Origin: Amborella trichopoda
Lineage: Eukaryota; Streptophyta; Magnoliopsida; Amborellales; Amborellaceae
Reading direction: 5' to 3'
Length of the DNA: 64,000 bases
NCBI RefSeq assembly: GCF_000471905.2
Contig: NW_006494789.1
Coordinates: 9,128,469 to 9,192,468 of the forward strand
Below the pieces are notes generated by a model. It made no database searches, was not told where the DNA came from, and was given only the letters and a program-made list of their open reading frames with translations. Both the position numbers and the translations under genes were made by a program. Positions 31,641-43,060 of this stretch are shown here, in pieces. Every line of letters starts with the position of its first letter. Within the stretch, counting starts at the first letter, position 1.

Positions 31641-31799
31641 GAGAGTTCCTACTCGACTGGCAGTTGAGCCGTCTTGTTTCTCTAGCGAGGAGCCCTTGGT
31701 GCACGTTTCCTTCTGGTTTTCTGAGGTGGTGCTTGATTTTTCTTGCTAGGCTTGTAAATAGCCCTACTTTGATGAACAGCTTCTCGCCTTATAGACTTT

Positions 31800-33423
31800 A
31801 GTTTGCTTCTTCATGGCTGAGAAGTCAAGGGTTCAGTAAGATCTGAGTCATCTTTACCCAAGTCTTGAGTTGGGAGGTCCTGCCGTACCGATGAGGCAAT
31901 GACTTGGGGATGACTTGCTGAAACATTACAAGACTCTTGACATTTCTGTATTTTCTTTGTGATTATGTCATGGAAACTGGTACATTTACACAAGTAATGA
32001 ACCCATATCTGGTGGTATGGGCACCAACGGTCCTCAGTTCCCCAGGCAAGGCGTCAGGGCTGCCTTGCCAGTTTCGATGTGATAAGACCTTCTTGAAGCA
32101 TTAGAACAAAAAAGGTGTGAAGGATACCAGGGGTTTCATCTTCGTCTTGGACCGTTACTGTATGGGAGGCTTCTGCTGCCTCGAATGCCTTTTTTAACTC
32201 TTCAAGCTTCCTTCTGAATCAGAGCTTTGATCATGTCTTTTAGCGTGAAGTAGTCATATGTGGGGTGGATGACCCTTCGATTGTCAGCACAGTAATTTGC
32301 CTGAGTATCGAATCGAACATGATCAAGGATATTAGCCTCCGAAAGATCGAACATGTTTTGTTCTAATAATAATTGGAATAGAGCAGGGACCCATTCCTTC
32401 TCAAAGGGGTAGACCTTGTTCCTATGCCTATTCCAATAATCATCCCGATTAAGATTCACATGTGGGGGTACTCGGTTGTTCGACTATTGTTGCTTGCCTG
32501 CCTGAGGCATTGTCTTTGTTGTGCTCACCCCTTTGGAGAGGTCTAAAGTTTGGGAGGGAGCCTTCTTTGGATCAGTGACTGTGACAGCTTCACTGATCAC
32601 TCCTTTTTGTTGATTGCCCCGGGTGTTAGTCCGAGAGCTACCATTGCCCTGATTGTTTCCCGAGCTTGCAGATGATTGTGCAACCCGCCATGCTGGCATG
32701 ATAGGCTTTCTATGCGAACCGATTTAGAGATCAACTTTGACATGAAAGTCGGATTGGAGGCCTTGACATGTAGAGCAATTTCGGGTTGCATCGGGTTGGC
32801 GAGCAGCTAAATTTCTCCACCTTGAAATGAACTAGTCCACGGGCTCATCAGGGTCTTGGGTCAGGGTGAGAAGCTCAATGGTTGAACCTCTCTCTCGACC
32901 TTGGAGAAGCATTGGTGAAAGAGTTTCTCCATTTCCTCCAAGTATGCACCGAGTTTGGGGGAAGTCGAGCCTACCACTGAAAAGCTGGGCCGTCAAGGGT
33001 TTCAAGAAACTAACAGAGAATGACTCTCTCATCAGTCCCTATTTCTCGACACACTGCATGGAAGTGGGCGATATGTTGATTCGGTGACATGGTTCCATTG
33101 AATAGGGGAAACTTCCCTTTCTTATAGTCTAAGGGAAATGACAATTGGTCAATGTATGATTGGTACGGCCTTTGATAAGGCGTCACACCCAATATCCCCG
33201 AAATTTGTCTGTTCTTTAAGCTATGGGTTACCATAGCATCGATATCGGCTTGTGAGATGGGGTGAGGGACAAAGTTGTCTTGTGAGGCAGAGGGAAGGGG
33301 TTGCCTTGGAGGTGCACCATCTGAGTGATGGGAATTGACCTCATGGTTAACTGATTGTCATGCGATGTCTATACGATCTATCTTCTCCATCATTGCATGC
33401 ACCAATTCTTTGACCTTGTTCAT
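31800..33423 (-). pseudogene. gag: Gag polyprotein, element C, broken
   Basis: Start codon at 33423. It reads MVTHSLKNRQISGILGV, YIDQLSFPLDYKKGKFPLFN, SFSVSFLKPLTAQLFSG and ELLTLTQDPDEPVD, then a Gln/Asn/Ser-rich stretch (GNNQGNGSSRTNTRGNQQKG). The first knuckle is YCADNRRVIHPTYDYFTLKD (32370, second Cys lost to Tyr, as in B) and the second is YHQIWVHYLCKCTSFHD (about 31980). Several frameshifts are present. It shares the two-knuckle layout with B. Confidence 0.8.
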
Positions 33424-34457
33424 GCGGTTTTCCTGCGAGTCAGGTTCGTTTATAACCATTACGCTGACTGTTTCTCCAGGGAGGTCAGCCTTAGTTGCAG
33501 TTGAAGGCTTGTGTAGCACGCGACAGATCAGTCAGCAGGGGGTGAGCATGTCCCGACTTGACTCGATTCTCATATGCCGATCACGTGAGGACCGGTTCTT
33601 GACGGTCTTGGGACCGTGGCTGCTGAGTGGCTGGGTAATTTTCTATAACACTAACACAGTGCAAGGCTCATGTACTTCTTCTTCAGGCTTCATCATCAGT
33701 AGAGGGTAGAAGGGATTCCGGCGAAGTGGGTCATCAGAGCTGGTTGCCCCGACCACCTTGGTGACTTCCTTAGTCAGAATACGCAGACCCCTATCGCATT
33801 TAACTTTGATGTTTTGATGGACCTCACGCTAAAACTGTGATCGGGGTTGCGACTGGTTGGCTCGTCTTGCATAAGAGATGGTTGTCTCCATCATGTGCGG
33901 CAAAGGATGATGGCTAAGGACTGGAGTAAACCTGGGCCGGGGAGGATGATGGACTCGGTCTTGGTCTTTCATCAGATCTTCGCCCCGAGCTCTCTTATGA
34001 GCTCCAGAGACATGACCGAGATGACGAGGCTGGTTCAGGATGGTACTCTTAGGGAAGGCCTTCGAGTATTAGAGTTGGAGGTGCTTGCTCAAAGAAGGAG
34101 GAGCAAGCAAGAGCAAAGTTAACTCATGAGGATGCCTAAGTCGAGGGCGAGGAGCTGTCTGTGACGGACACATGTGTGTGCCCCTTGAAGAAGGATCACA
34201 GGCAACTTGGGGGTCAGCTCTGGCTCTAGCAAGTGGTTCTGCCTTAGGAAGAGGAGAACTGTGAGCAGGTGTCCGTAAGAGAACATATGGGAAATTGCCC
34301 CTTATAGGTTGTGCTAGTGTGTGCTGAGAAGGAGGACGAGAAGGTCATCTCCTGTGTACTCGGGTTGGTGTAATGATGGCGTTGCCTCGGGTAGTTGGAT
34401 GCATATGAACAACGTGTACAAGACTTGGCCTTAAGAGGTCTGATCCTAGATGCTAAC
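33424..34457 (-). other. Leader between ORF1 and gag, element C
   Basis: No gene is seen. It is collinear with B 18696-19739 and, in the opposite orientation, with the leaders of A, D and E (block AAGGCCTTCCC/TACCATCCTGA near 34040). Confidence 0.6.
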
Positions 34458-34995
34458 TCAAAGTAACATAAGGGTCGCCTCGAGGTGTGCCTCAAGTGGT
34501 TGACCCACGAGCCTTATGGTGTGTGCGAGAGGTGGAAGCCCCAGGGTATCTGCTTCGATGTGTCGATCCTTTAGGGATAGAGACTCGTGGTTGTGCAAGA
34601 ATGTGGGGGGTATCCTTGCGGCGACGCGCAGAAGCAATGCCAACTTGTTCACCTTTTGAAGAAATGGATTGGGCAGCCGTCCAGTGTACCTAGGAAATAA
34701 AACCGACAAGTGACTTGTCGGTAGCAAGGTACGTGCTGTGTGCGGCAATAGAAGTGTTGCCGATGCAAGGGGCTTTGGCAGAAGTTCCACCAGAGCGAGG
34801 AGATGGGGAGTTAGGGACCTTTGAGTCCCTCGACACACCAATCCAGGTTAAGACCTGAGAGTTAGACCCGGGGTCTTTTTGCAAAATGATGGTTGAGAAC
34901 GAAGTTCGAGGAATTTGTTCCCTGAGGACACTCGCGAATGTGAGGATAAGAAAATCTCCGATCCAGATGAATGGGTTACAGATCCCAGAAGCCAT
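34458..34995 (-). pseudogene. Leader ORF (ORF1-like), element C
   Basis: Begins MASGICNPFIWIGDFLILTF at 34995 and runs to 34690 (VLTWIGVSRDSKVPNSPSP, ATDKSLVGFIS). A frameshift moves the reading to the frame that ends at 34458 with RHIEADTLGLPPLAH and LEAHLEATLMLL, the C-terminus shared with E and A. The function is unknown. Confidence 0.55.
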
Positions 34996-35062
34996 AAGTG
35001 TAGATACAAAAAAAACAGGAGAAACTTAGCCAAACAAGGATGATCCGACTAAGGGGTAGTAA

Positions 35063-35081
35063 GTCCCCAGTGGAGTCGCCA
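35063..35081 (-). promoter_or_regulatory. Primer binding site, element C
   Basis: TGGCGACTCCACTGGGGAC on the minus strand, the best match in the window to the complement of the tRNA-Arg(ACG) 3' end. The LTR end next to it has lost about 16 bp. Confidence 0.8.
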
Positions 35082-35084
35082 AGC

Positions 35085-35897
35085 TATATATCTCACCCTC
35101 TGGATCCAGATGATCTGGCAGCCCGCGTCTCAAGTTTCAAAGGAACCCGGGACTTTGAGATCGCTCTCTCGGGAACCTTGCTCAAGAATAACGGTAGGTA
35201 GACGAACCGATGAGAGAGGAATTTAAGGTGAGTTCAGGACTTACTCGAGCTGACTCGCGTGGGCGCTCTCTTAGATCACAAAGAAAGCCCCCTAGTAGTA
35301 AAACTAGCTCGAAATCACCTCCCTTGGCATGTATTCTCCTATTTATGTAATCACACACATATGGCAAATGTTATAAGATAAGTGGGTCAAGGGACGCCAC
35401 CTTGCCTTTTGGGCGGACGTGCACAGGAGTGCACATTCAAAAAGAAGAAACGAAGAATGAGAGAATTAAGATTGAGATGAGAAGAATTTGAGCAGGCGGT
35501 GAGAGTGACTAAACTAGTAGGAAATTGAGCCGGCATGACAGAAAAGTTGGCTCGGTAACTCAGACCGGCTCAACAGAATTACTACTTGACAACAATATAA
35601 ATACTAACCAGCTTGACATGATAGCTAGTCTGTCATGACAGTAAAGCAGGCACAATAACTCTGACTGACACAATGGTGTTATTGCTAGACGACAAAATTT
35701 CCATTAAATGCTAGTCTAAACCCCTCTTTATTAAATGAAGGAGTAGAAGACAGAGAAAAGAACATCAAGAGAAAGCAGAGCATGTAAGAGGATAGAGGGG
35801 AAAGAAAGAGGAAGAGGAAGAATAGGGGGGCAAAGTAGGGAGAAGAAGTAAGAAAGAGAAGGAAGAGGAAGAAAGGCGCATACAGCAATGAGATGTG
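35085..35897 (-). repeat. 5' LTR fragment of element C, broken by element D
   Basis: Matches the U5 side of 20321-23290 in order: GGATCCAGATGATCTGGCAG, ACCCGGGACTTTGAG, GTGGGTCAAG, the GAGCCGG/ACCGGCTCAAC segment and the GA-rich start at 35735. It stops at GCAATGAGATGTG, where D's LTR begins in the opposite orientation. The other half would lie beyond D and E, outside the window. Confidence 0.85.
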
Positions 35898-38584
35898 TGT
35901 TGAAAGACATTTTCATCATCATGGGTCTCTGGTATACAAAGCCTAACAAACAGTGGAAATTTTGACAGTCTCAGAAAAGTTCCAAAATTGGCCAAGATCT
36001 TCATAAAGACTATCAAAAGTCTCTTCCCAAGTTCCATTGCATTCTGACATGTCTAAGGTAGTGCAAACTGCGAACCAGTTTCGACATAATCATCCTCTCG
36101 CACCCTGAAACGAACCCTATAACTAGAGCTATATTTTCTATGTTTCAATTTGCTATGGGACCATTGTCATTGGATCCGGAACGGTTGGAAAACTCGAGGG
36201 GTCAAACTTTATCTTGAACAAACATCCCAGAAAGAAGTTTATATGAAAGAGCGAAACAGGAGGAGCCACACGCTATTCCCGTGCGGCCACCTTGCAACTC
36301 AACTCCATTAAAGGGGCAGTCACAACCAGTGACTTTCGACGCTTATATCTTCCTCGTCTGAGATCGGATCACGCTCAAACTTGATGGGGCGTGTTCATCT
36401 CATCGAGACGAAATTTCGATATGTGGCACGCCCCGCGACGACTCTCGAGCGCAAAGAAAAGCTAGAGAGAAGTCGTTGATTCGTGAAAAAAGTGTAAGAA
36501 AATTAGCAGTGTTGTGCCTTGCTCCAGCAGCCAAACCATGCTGCTCACGACCCCGATCGATGTGAAACAATTTTGATGTCATGCATAAGATCTAGGGTTA
36601 TCCCTAGTCCGAACCCCGTACATGATGAACGGTCGGATTCTACACACGAAGCCGACGAAGTGACAGCAAATTCCAACGTCGAAATTCCAGATTCCAGCCA
36701 AAACTTCAAAGTTACAAAATCTTTGTCCGAGCACGGAATCAAGCTACATTTTCTGTCCCGCGCTTGTGATGGCATGCTCAGTGTGATCCAGCGAAGAAAT
36801 CATAGAAAAACATCAAGGACTGAGCACACAATAGATCCAAAGTTTCAACATTCATTAAAATTTCAAGTCACATGATCGTGTCCTAAAAACACGATCCATG
36901 GATCGAAGTTGGTATCAAATTGATGATCATGCCAATCCTTACAAGAAAACAACCATCTTTCGATAAAAGGGGCATCAGAAAGACCTCGAATCATCCATAA
37001 AAAATCATGCATATTCTAGGGCAACATGGGAACTGTCTTGGAATTCCACAACTTGTTAGAAAGGGGCAAATCAATCATTTTGCACCCTATTTTCCATTTT
37101 AATTCAGTTAAATATTAATTCCCAACAATTAAAGTTTAATTTTGTTCATCCACTAATGTTTGGGCACGTTTCTATAAATACCACGTACCATCATTATACG
37201 CAAAGGCTTGAAAACTGTTCACCAAGGAGAATTTTTACTGAATATAATTCCCTTTTCTTCTCATTGTTGGGTAACATTTGGAAAGAGATAATAAGGAGAG
37301 AGAAACTTTTGGACCTATACCCCTAAGCTCTAAGTAAATCTTCTCTCTCTTGTTTTCTTTCTTCTTCTTCTTCTTCATCTAAGCCTCCCTCAGAGGTCAT
37401 GCACGACAATGGCAGCACTGTGCATGCCTCTTCCTTATATTGTGCCCCCCTTTCTTGTGGTTTCACAGGTCGCGCATGGCGATGGCAGCGTCATCCATGA
37501 GCTCCTTACCCCCTTCTGTTCGTCCATCTATATCTCTTAGCAAGGCTTGTAGACGGTGTTGCTCGTTGCCATCCGCAGATGTGGTCTCAACGTCTCAGTG
37601 AAGAACAAAAACGATGAAACTTATTGCCGCCCTCAGGGGTCTCCCCCTATTATGTTCCTATCGCAGACGGCGATACCTATCGCTGTCTGTGAGAGGTCGC
37701 GACAACACCTATCACCATCTGCGAGCTCCCCTGGTGCGCTCGGTGTCAATCGCCTTTCGTGAGCTTTCTTCATGTGTTCATTGTCTATCGCAGTCCGTGA
37801 GATTTCTTCACACGCTCGGTGCCTAATGCGTCCTCAAGCCTCCTCCATGCGCTCAGTACCTCATCGTCATTCGTCGGCTCCCCTTTGCATCCCACGCCTA
37901 TTGCCGCGTGCTCCGCAATTGGCTATCGCCACATTCATCAAAATAAGCTATCACCACCAGTGCAGGGGTGTGCTACCAATGGCGATGCCCAGCACCATCC
38001 ATTGTTCACTACTCAAACTATAGTCGTGAACAGTAGTGTTTAGCTTAGCCTAAAGGTCGTGACACTGCTATTCCATGGTTTTGAGTGGCAATGCATATCA
38101 CTGTCAGGACCCCATCTCTTTGTTGTCTCGTGCATCCCTCTCATTCTTTTCTCCTCTCATTAAAACCTTCCACTTCATCACCCTAACTTCTCACATTCTT
38201 AACCATGAGAATGTGCGTTGCCCTATGACAAGGGTGGGCCTTTCGGCCCACTTTTCTTGTAAATTAACCATTGTAGTGTTGCGCAGAAAACAAGGCAAGT
38301 CAAGGGATGAGATATCGAACCAACTGAAGCAACTGGGGGGCTTTCTGTCGTGATCTAAGAGGGCACCCGCGTGAATCAGCCTGAGTAAGTCGTGGACCCA
38401 GGTGACCCAGGTGAGGTGGGACCCCACCTCACATCCAAAATTCCTCTCTCACTAGTTCGATACATGCCCTTGTTCCTGAACAAGGTTCCCGAGAGAGCGA
38501 TCTCAGACCTCGAGTTATCCAAACCCGAGACACGTGTCACCTGATCAGCTAGATCCAGGGATGCGAGATTGAGGCACCTAACCA
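35898..38584 (+). repeat. 5' LTR of element D
   Basis: 2687 bp from TGTTGAAAGACATTTTC to GAGGCACCTAACCA. It is collinear with 55065-57788 over its whole length: AACAGTGGAAATTTTGACAG near 35951, the CATGATCGTG block near 36873, the TATA zone and the CT-rich stretch near 37345. It lacks the roughly 100-bp U5 segment shared by A, E and F. Confidence 0.9.
37173..37180 (+). promoter_or_regulatory. TATA box of the element D LTR promoter
   Basis: TATAAATA, about 1275 bp into the LTR, followed by ACCACGTACC and the block shared with E (GAGAATTTTTACT). Element transcription would start about 30 bp downstream. Confidence 0.65.
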
Positions 38585-38587
38585 GCT

Positions 38588-38606
38588 TGGCAATGGCACT
38601 GGGGAC
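38588..38606 (+). promoter_or_regulatory. Primer binding site, element D, degenerate
   Basis: TGGCAATGGCACTGGGGAC, three bases after the LTR end. It has three or four changes from the tRNA-Arg type. Confidence 0.65.
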
Positions 38607-38673
38607 TTATTACCCCTTCATCGGTTCGCTCTTGTTTGATTAATATCTTCTTTTACTTTCTACACTACTTTCT

Positions 38674-39210
38674 AGGGCATCTGCGTTATTCAACCCGTTC
38701 ATCTGAGTCAGGGACATTCTTATCCTTGCACTTCTAGCTATCTTAGGGAAGCAAGTTGCTCAATCTTCCTTCCCTACACTCCTTCTGAGTCGGGACTCAC
38801 AGACCAGCTCCCAGATTCTTTTCTGGGTTAGTGTGAGAAGGGACTTAAAGGTCCCCAATTCCCTGCTTCCTCGCCTTGGTTGACCCTCCATCAAGGCCCC
38901 TTGCATTGGTAGCACATCTGCTACCGCAAACAACACGCATTCTGTTACTGGCAAGTCCCTTGCCAGTCATATTACTGGATACACCGGGAGGCTGCCTTAA
39001 CCACTCTCTCGAAAGGAAAGCAAGTTCCCATCACTTCTGAGGGTCGTTGCAATGCTACCCCTCGAACTCCGTCACAACTTCAAACCTCTACACCTGGAGG
39101 CTCGACACATAGAGGCAGAAATCTCGGGGTCTCCACCCCATGCACACATCTAAAAGCTCTTGGTCCAACCACTCGAGCCACACCTCGGGGCAACCTTCAT
39201 GTTGCCTCGA
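38674..39210 (+). pseudogene. Leader ORF (ORF1-like) remnant, element D
   Basis: Nucleotide match to the leader ORFs of A and E, but the start ATG is AGG here (38674) and frames shift several times. Readable pieces are FNPFI-like (TTCAACCCGTTCATC), SIGSTSATANNT-like and, at the end, VQPLEPHLGATFMLP (39160-39207), which matches the C-terminus of A, C and E. Confidence 0.45.
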
Positions 39211-40156
39211 ACCCGCTTGGCCTTCTCGGGCCAAACCCTGCTTGGCTGCTCCAGTTTGGCATTAGCTCAAGCACATACGAGTCAACCATTTTGTCCTCCC
39301 TCTCACCACACACAGCTTCACTCTGTGAGAGATGGGATTCTATCCGGTCCCTCACAGACACAAGCTCGTGGGTCTCTGACCCCAAAGTCACTTGGATCGT
39401 TAACCTTAAAGGTGCACACACACCAACTTTGCAGGTTCCTCCCAGATCCCGGCTCAGGCAGAGTCATGAACGAGCTCCTTCTTTTGTTACTCCTCTCTCA
39501 TCAAGTAAGCACCTCGAGACCTAGCACTCAAAGGTCTTCCCTAAGAGTACCATCTTGAGTCAGCCTCAGGTCAGCCTTGCACCCGTGCCCCACAAAGGAA
39601 TTCGGGGCAATGGTCTGATGTCAGACAGGAGCCTCAGGCCTCCAAGGATGCGACCCAGGTTGCCCTCAGTCCTTGGATCCCATACGTTGCTCCAGCTAAT
39701 CAACACGGCCCTCACCTACTCAAGAAATACGTGGCAGTCCAAGCCTCAGGCTCGGTTCTGCGGTGAGGTCCATAGCCGCCTCTGGATCAAGCAGAAGAAA
39801 GGTCTGCAGATCCTGACCAAAGAAGCTCTCGAGGCAGTTGAGGTTACCACCCTTGGTGACCTCCTGGCTCGTAATCCCTTCTTCCCTCTATGGATTTGGG
39901 AGCGCGAGCCAGTCCAAGAATACTGCTCGGTGATCACTGCCAAAAAGCTACGATCCCAAGACCATCAAGAACCGTCCTCACACGATCGACGTACAAGACT
40001 TGAGTCCAGTCGGGGCATGCTGAGCACCTGCAGACTGACTTGCCACGCACGACTCGCTAACCCTCGCCATCGATTAGTCCACCTAGCTCTGACCTTCCAG
40101 AGGAAATGGTCAGTGTCATGGTGATTAATGAGCCAGACAATGCCCATGAAGAGTGA
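39211..40156 (+). other. Leader between ORF1 and gag, element D
   Basis: Collinear with A 1371-2388 and E 58414-59431, including TCAAAGGTCTTCCCTAAGAG and GAATTCGGGGCAATGG. The 189-codon open frame at 39555-40124 is not open in A or E, so I treat it as chance. Confidence 0.6.
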
Positions 40157-42480
40157 ATGAACAGGTTTGAGGTAATGATGCAGTGCATTCTCGAAAAGAT
40201 GGAATGACTAGAAACCTCCAAGTCCCTTCTTGTCACCATGAGACCGATTCCCTGTCTGACGATCTATCCAAGATAGGTGCCCATGATTGGGTAAGGCAGT
40301 AGGAAAACAAATCCCAAAAGGGGTAAGAATTCTTAAGGAAATTGATCATCCATCGGGTGGAATGCTCGCTCCCAAGCTATTCCACCGTCTGGGCTCCCTT
40401 TCCTTGAGGCTAATTCGAAGAAGAAGATTTTGTATCCTGGGGATAGTCCAACAGGGTGAACCAATTCTTATCCTTCTTAGTTGGACATGTTATTTAGATG
40501 CAGATTTGGCCGGATGTTCAGATGACTGAAAACATCGTGATTCAGTTCCAAGGCAAACTCCCCCACCGGTCTCGTAAGATAGCTCTCCTTCTCTCAGGTT
40601 TTTCCAGATCGACGTAGATGCCATGATGGCCCACAACGCCAAGAACAAGGTCCCAGACATGCAAAAGGCACCGTTCTATCAGAGCCGTACCCTTCGTACA
40701 TCGACCAGGTGCCGTTTCCCTCAAACTATTAAAAAGGGAAGCTCCCCCTATTCAATGGTACTATGTCCCCACATCAGCATACTGCTCACTTCCAAGCGGC
40801 CTGTCGAGAGACCACAACTGACGGGCGATTCCTCCTCCATCAGTTTTTTGAGACTCTCGAAGGGCCACCAGCCTTCTAGTGGTATGCTCGGCTGCGTCCA
40901 AACTCGATGAATACCTTGCAGAAAATGGAGCAGTTGTTTTACCAATGCTTCTACGAATTCGAAAGGAACGTGGAAACTATCGAGCTCCTCACTCTAACTC
41001 AAGACCTTGGTGAGCCATTTGACAAGTTCACCGCTCGATGGAGAGAGCTGACAACTTTTCATGCTACTCTCATGACTGAAAAAGAAGCAGTCCAGACCTG
41101 CATACGGAACATGCTTCTCGAGATCGCCCTTCAAGTCGAGGCCTCCAATCCATCCTCCATGTCAGAGCTCATCTCTAAAGCAGTTCGTTTTGAGGGTCTG
41201 TCCAAACACCATAGCGGTTCTCATCAGTAACCCTCAAGCTCGAACTCCCACGCCAACAATCGGGGCAACCAGCAAAAGGCGATGATCAGTGCGGCTGTTA
41301 CCGTGACTAACACTAACAAAGCCACTCCCAAAACCGTAGACCTCACCAAGCCACAAACGTCTCAAGCTGAGGGCAAGCAGCAGTCCTACAACAAGTTCCC
41401 ACCTCCCAAAAACACAAAGCGAAGCGACTTCTGGGTCCAAAACCAGAATAAGGTGTACCCCTTCGACAAGGAGTGGGTCGCTGCACTGCTTCAACTACTA
41501 CTGAAGCAAAACATGATCCAGCTGTCGGAGGTCAGCACTCTAGAACAAGCTGGACAGGAGACAAAGGAGAGGTACTGTGCCTATCACTTAGAAGTTGGTC
41601 ACCCCACTCAGGACTGCTATAAGCTCAACGACATTATCGAAGCCCTTATTCACAAGGGTCAGATAAAGCTCAAAGAGTTAAAGAAAGCGTTTGGGGCAAC
41701 TAAGGCTTTTCACATAGTGACAATGAAAGAAGATGATGGGGCACCCGCCTTCCTTCATGCATTATTTTCTATAATGCTCGAAGGGGGACACATCATGCCA
41801 AAGCCAACAAGGCAGCCCAAGTTCCTGCCTCCAGGAATTGAGAACCTCTAGTGCTCGTATCACCTAATACGAGGCCATGAAGTGAGCAAATGCACTGGCT
41901 TCAACAAACTCTTGGCAAATAAGATGTAGCAATTCCAGGAAGCTCATGGTAACCTAGAAGGACGCCCTCAAGTCCCTCTTCCACCAGTGCAAAAAGAACT
42001 CCCGACGAAAGCCTTGAGAAGCTCTAAGCAAGACCCCCTGCAGGCCCTCTTCGAGGTGATGCTCCAATAGGATCTCGTGACTTCCAAGCTCACCAGGCAG
42101 CCTAAATGCCTTGCCCTGGATATGGAAAACCTCAGGTTCCCATATCACGATGTATGGGCCATGACCAGAAGGAATGCTTTGGGTTTGAAGCTACAGTCAC
42201 TCAAAAGGTACAGGAAGGCCACATCATTTACATCATTCTCCAAGAGCATTTTCAGTCTCTCACTCCCGTCCAAGAGGAAATCCCACTACAGGTCCCTTAT
42301 GAGCATACACTGGACCCTTCAGAGCCCTCGACCTCTCATCATTGGGAAGTCTACCATGGGTGAAGTAGGCTCAAATCTCTGAAGCGTGAGGCAGTCCACC
42401 AAGCTAGGACTACTCATCAGCATGATAGGGTGAACCAAACCACTCCTCAGGGATCAAGAAGGAGATGAGCACGCAAGTCA
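40157..42480 (+). pseudogene. gag: Gag polyprotein, element D
   Basis: Best-preserved gag. After the N-terminus (MNRFEVMMQC) and a 275-bp foreign insert come NKVPDMQKAPFYQ, then MEQLFYQCFYEFERNVETIE, DKFTARWRELTTFHATLMTE, AVQTCIRNMLLEIALQVEAS and SELISKAVRFEGLSKHH. A 190-codon open frame (41282-41851) holds the first knuckle, YCAYHLEVGHPTQDCYKLND. Two more knuckles follow: CSYHLIRGHEVSKCTGF (about 41855) and RCMGHDQKECFGF (about 42145). The spacing C-x2-H-x4-H-x4-C replaces the usual CCHC. The copy is cut at 42480 by a large insert. Confidence 0.9.
40273..40547 (+). mobile_element. 275-bp insert in gag with copia-like RNase H trace
   Basis: Interrupts gag of D relative to A and E. CCAAG occurs on both sides (40268-40272 and 40548-40552), like a 5-bp target duplication. 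The reading CYLDADLAGCSDD (near 40490-40528) resembles the DADWAG box of Ty1/copia RNase H, and the strand agrees. The ends are not TG...CA, so it is not a solo LTR; a retrotransposed or filler fragment is possible. Confidence 0.4.
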
Positions 42481-42811
42481 GTTTAAGGATCCCAATTGTC
42501 CTGAACTTAAGACACTCACAACAGTTGGAACGAGGAAGCCCATGTCCGACGCTAAGGAAGAACGTTATCGCCACACGTGAAAAGGGGCCTAGCATCATCA
42601 GGGAAAGAGGCCTAATGTCGCCTACGAAATGAGCCTAGTGCCAATTGTGAAGACAGAGAAAGAGCCAGCGCTGGCTTTGAAGAGGAAGAGCCAGCACTGG
42701 CTATGAAGAGAGAGCGGTGGCACCGGCTATGGAGTGATGGGGTATCGCCAAGCAAAACCTAATATCGCCACGCGTGAATGAAAGTATCATGTCGCGAGTG
42801 TAGCACCATGA

Positions 42812-42916
42812 GGAGCATCACCATGTGGAGCATCGCCGTGTGGAGCCTCGTCGTGAGAAGCATCACCATATGGAGCATCGCTGTTTGGTGTAACACCGCC
42901 TGGGCTAACACCGAGA
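42812..42916 (+). repeat. 15-bp minisatellite
   Basis: About seven units, including GGAGCATCACCATGT, GGAGCATCGCCGTGT, GGAGCCTCGTCGTGA and GAAGCATCACCATAT, in direct tandem. Confidence 0.8.
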
Positions 42917-43060
42917 GTGAAGACGAAGGAGTATCATCCCGGGCATAAGGAATTATTGCCCTGTGCGTAAAGGAGTATTGATGCACACGTACGAGATTAT
43001 CGTCGCACATGTTGAGGGCACGGGTTTAGGAGCACGTGGCCGTGCATGGGGGGTGTATAG

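Larger units (their letters stand above)
23291..35081 (-). mobile_element. Element C: RT-type element with both LTR sides
   Basis: Minus-strand element of 11.8 kb internal length: PBS 35063-35081, leader ORF, gag, linker without protease, RT, RNase H, second RNase H, integrase, unknown ORF, minisatellite, antisense leader and promoter on the plus strand, 35-bp repeats, tail. The 3' LTR is 20321-23290; the 5' LTR is the fragment 35085-35897. It is the most complete copy in the window, though every gene is damaged. Confidence 0.85.

Noticed and set aside
39555..40124. 189-codon ORF in the leader of D
   Set aside because: The collinear leaders of A and E have stops in this frame; no motif.
42812..42916. 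A CRISPR-like array
   Set aside because: 15-bp units in direct tandem without spacers, in a plant retroelement context.
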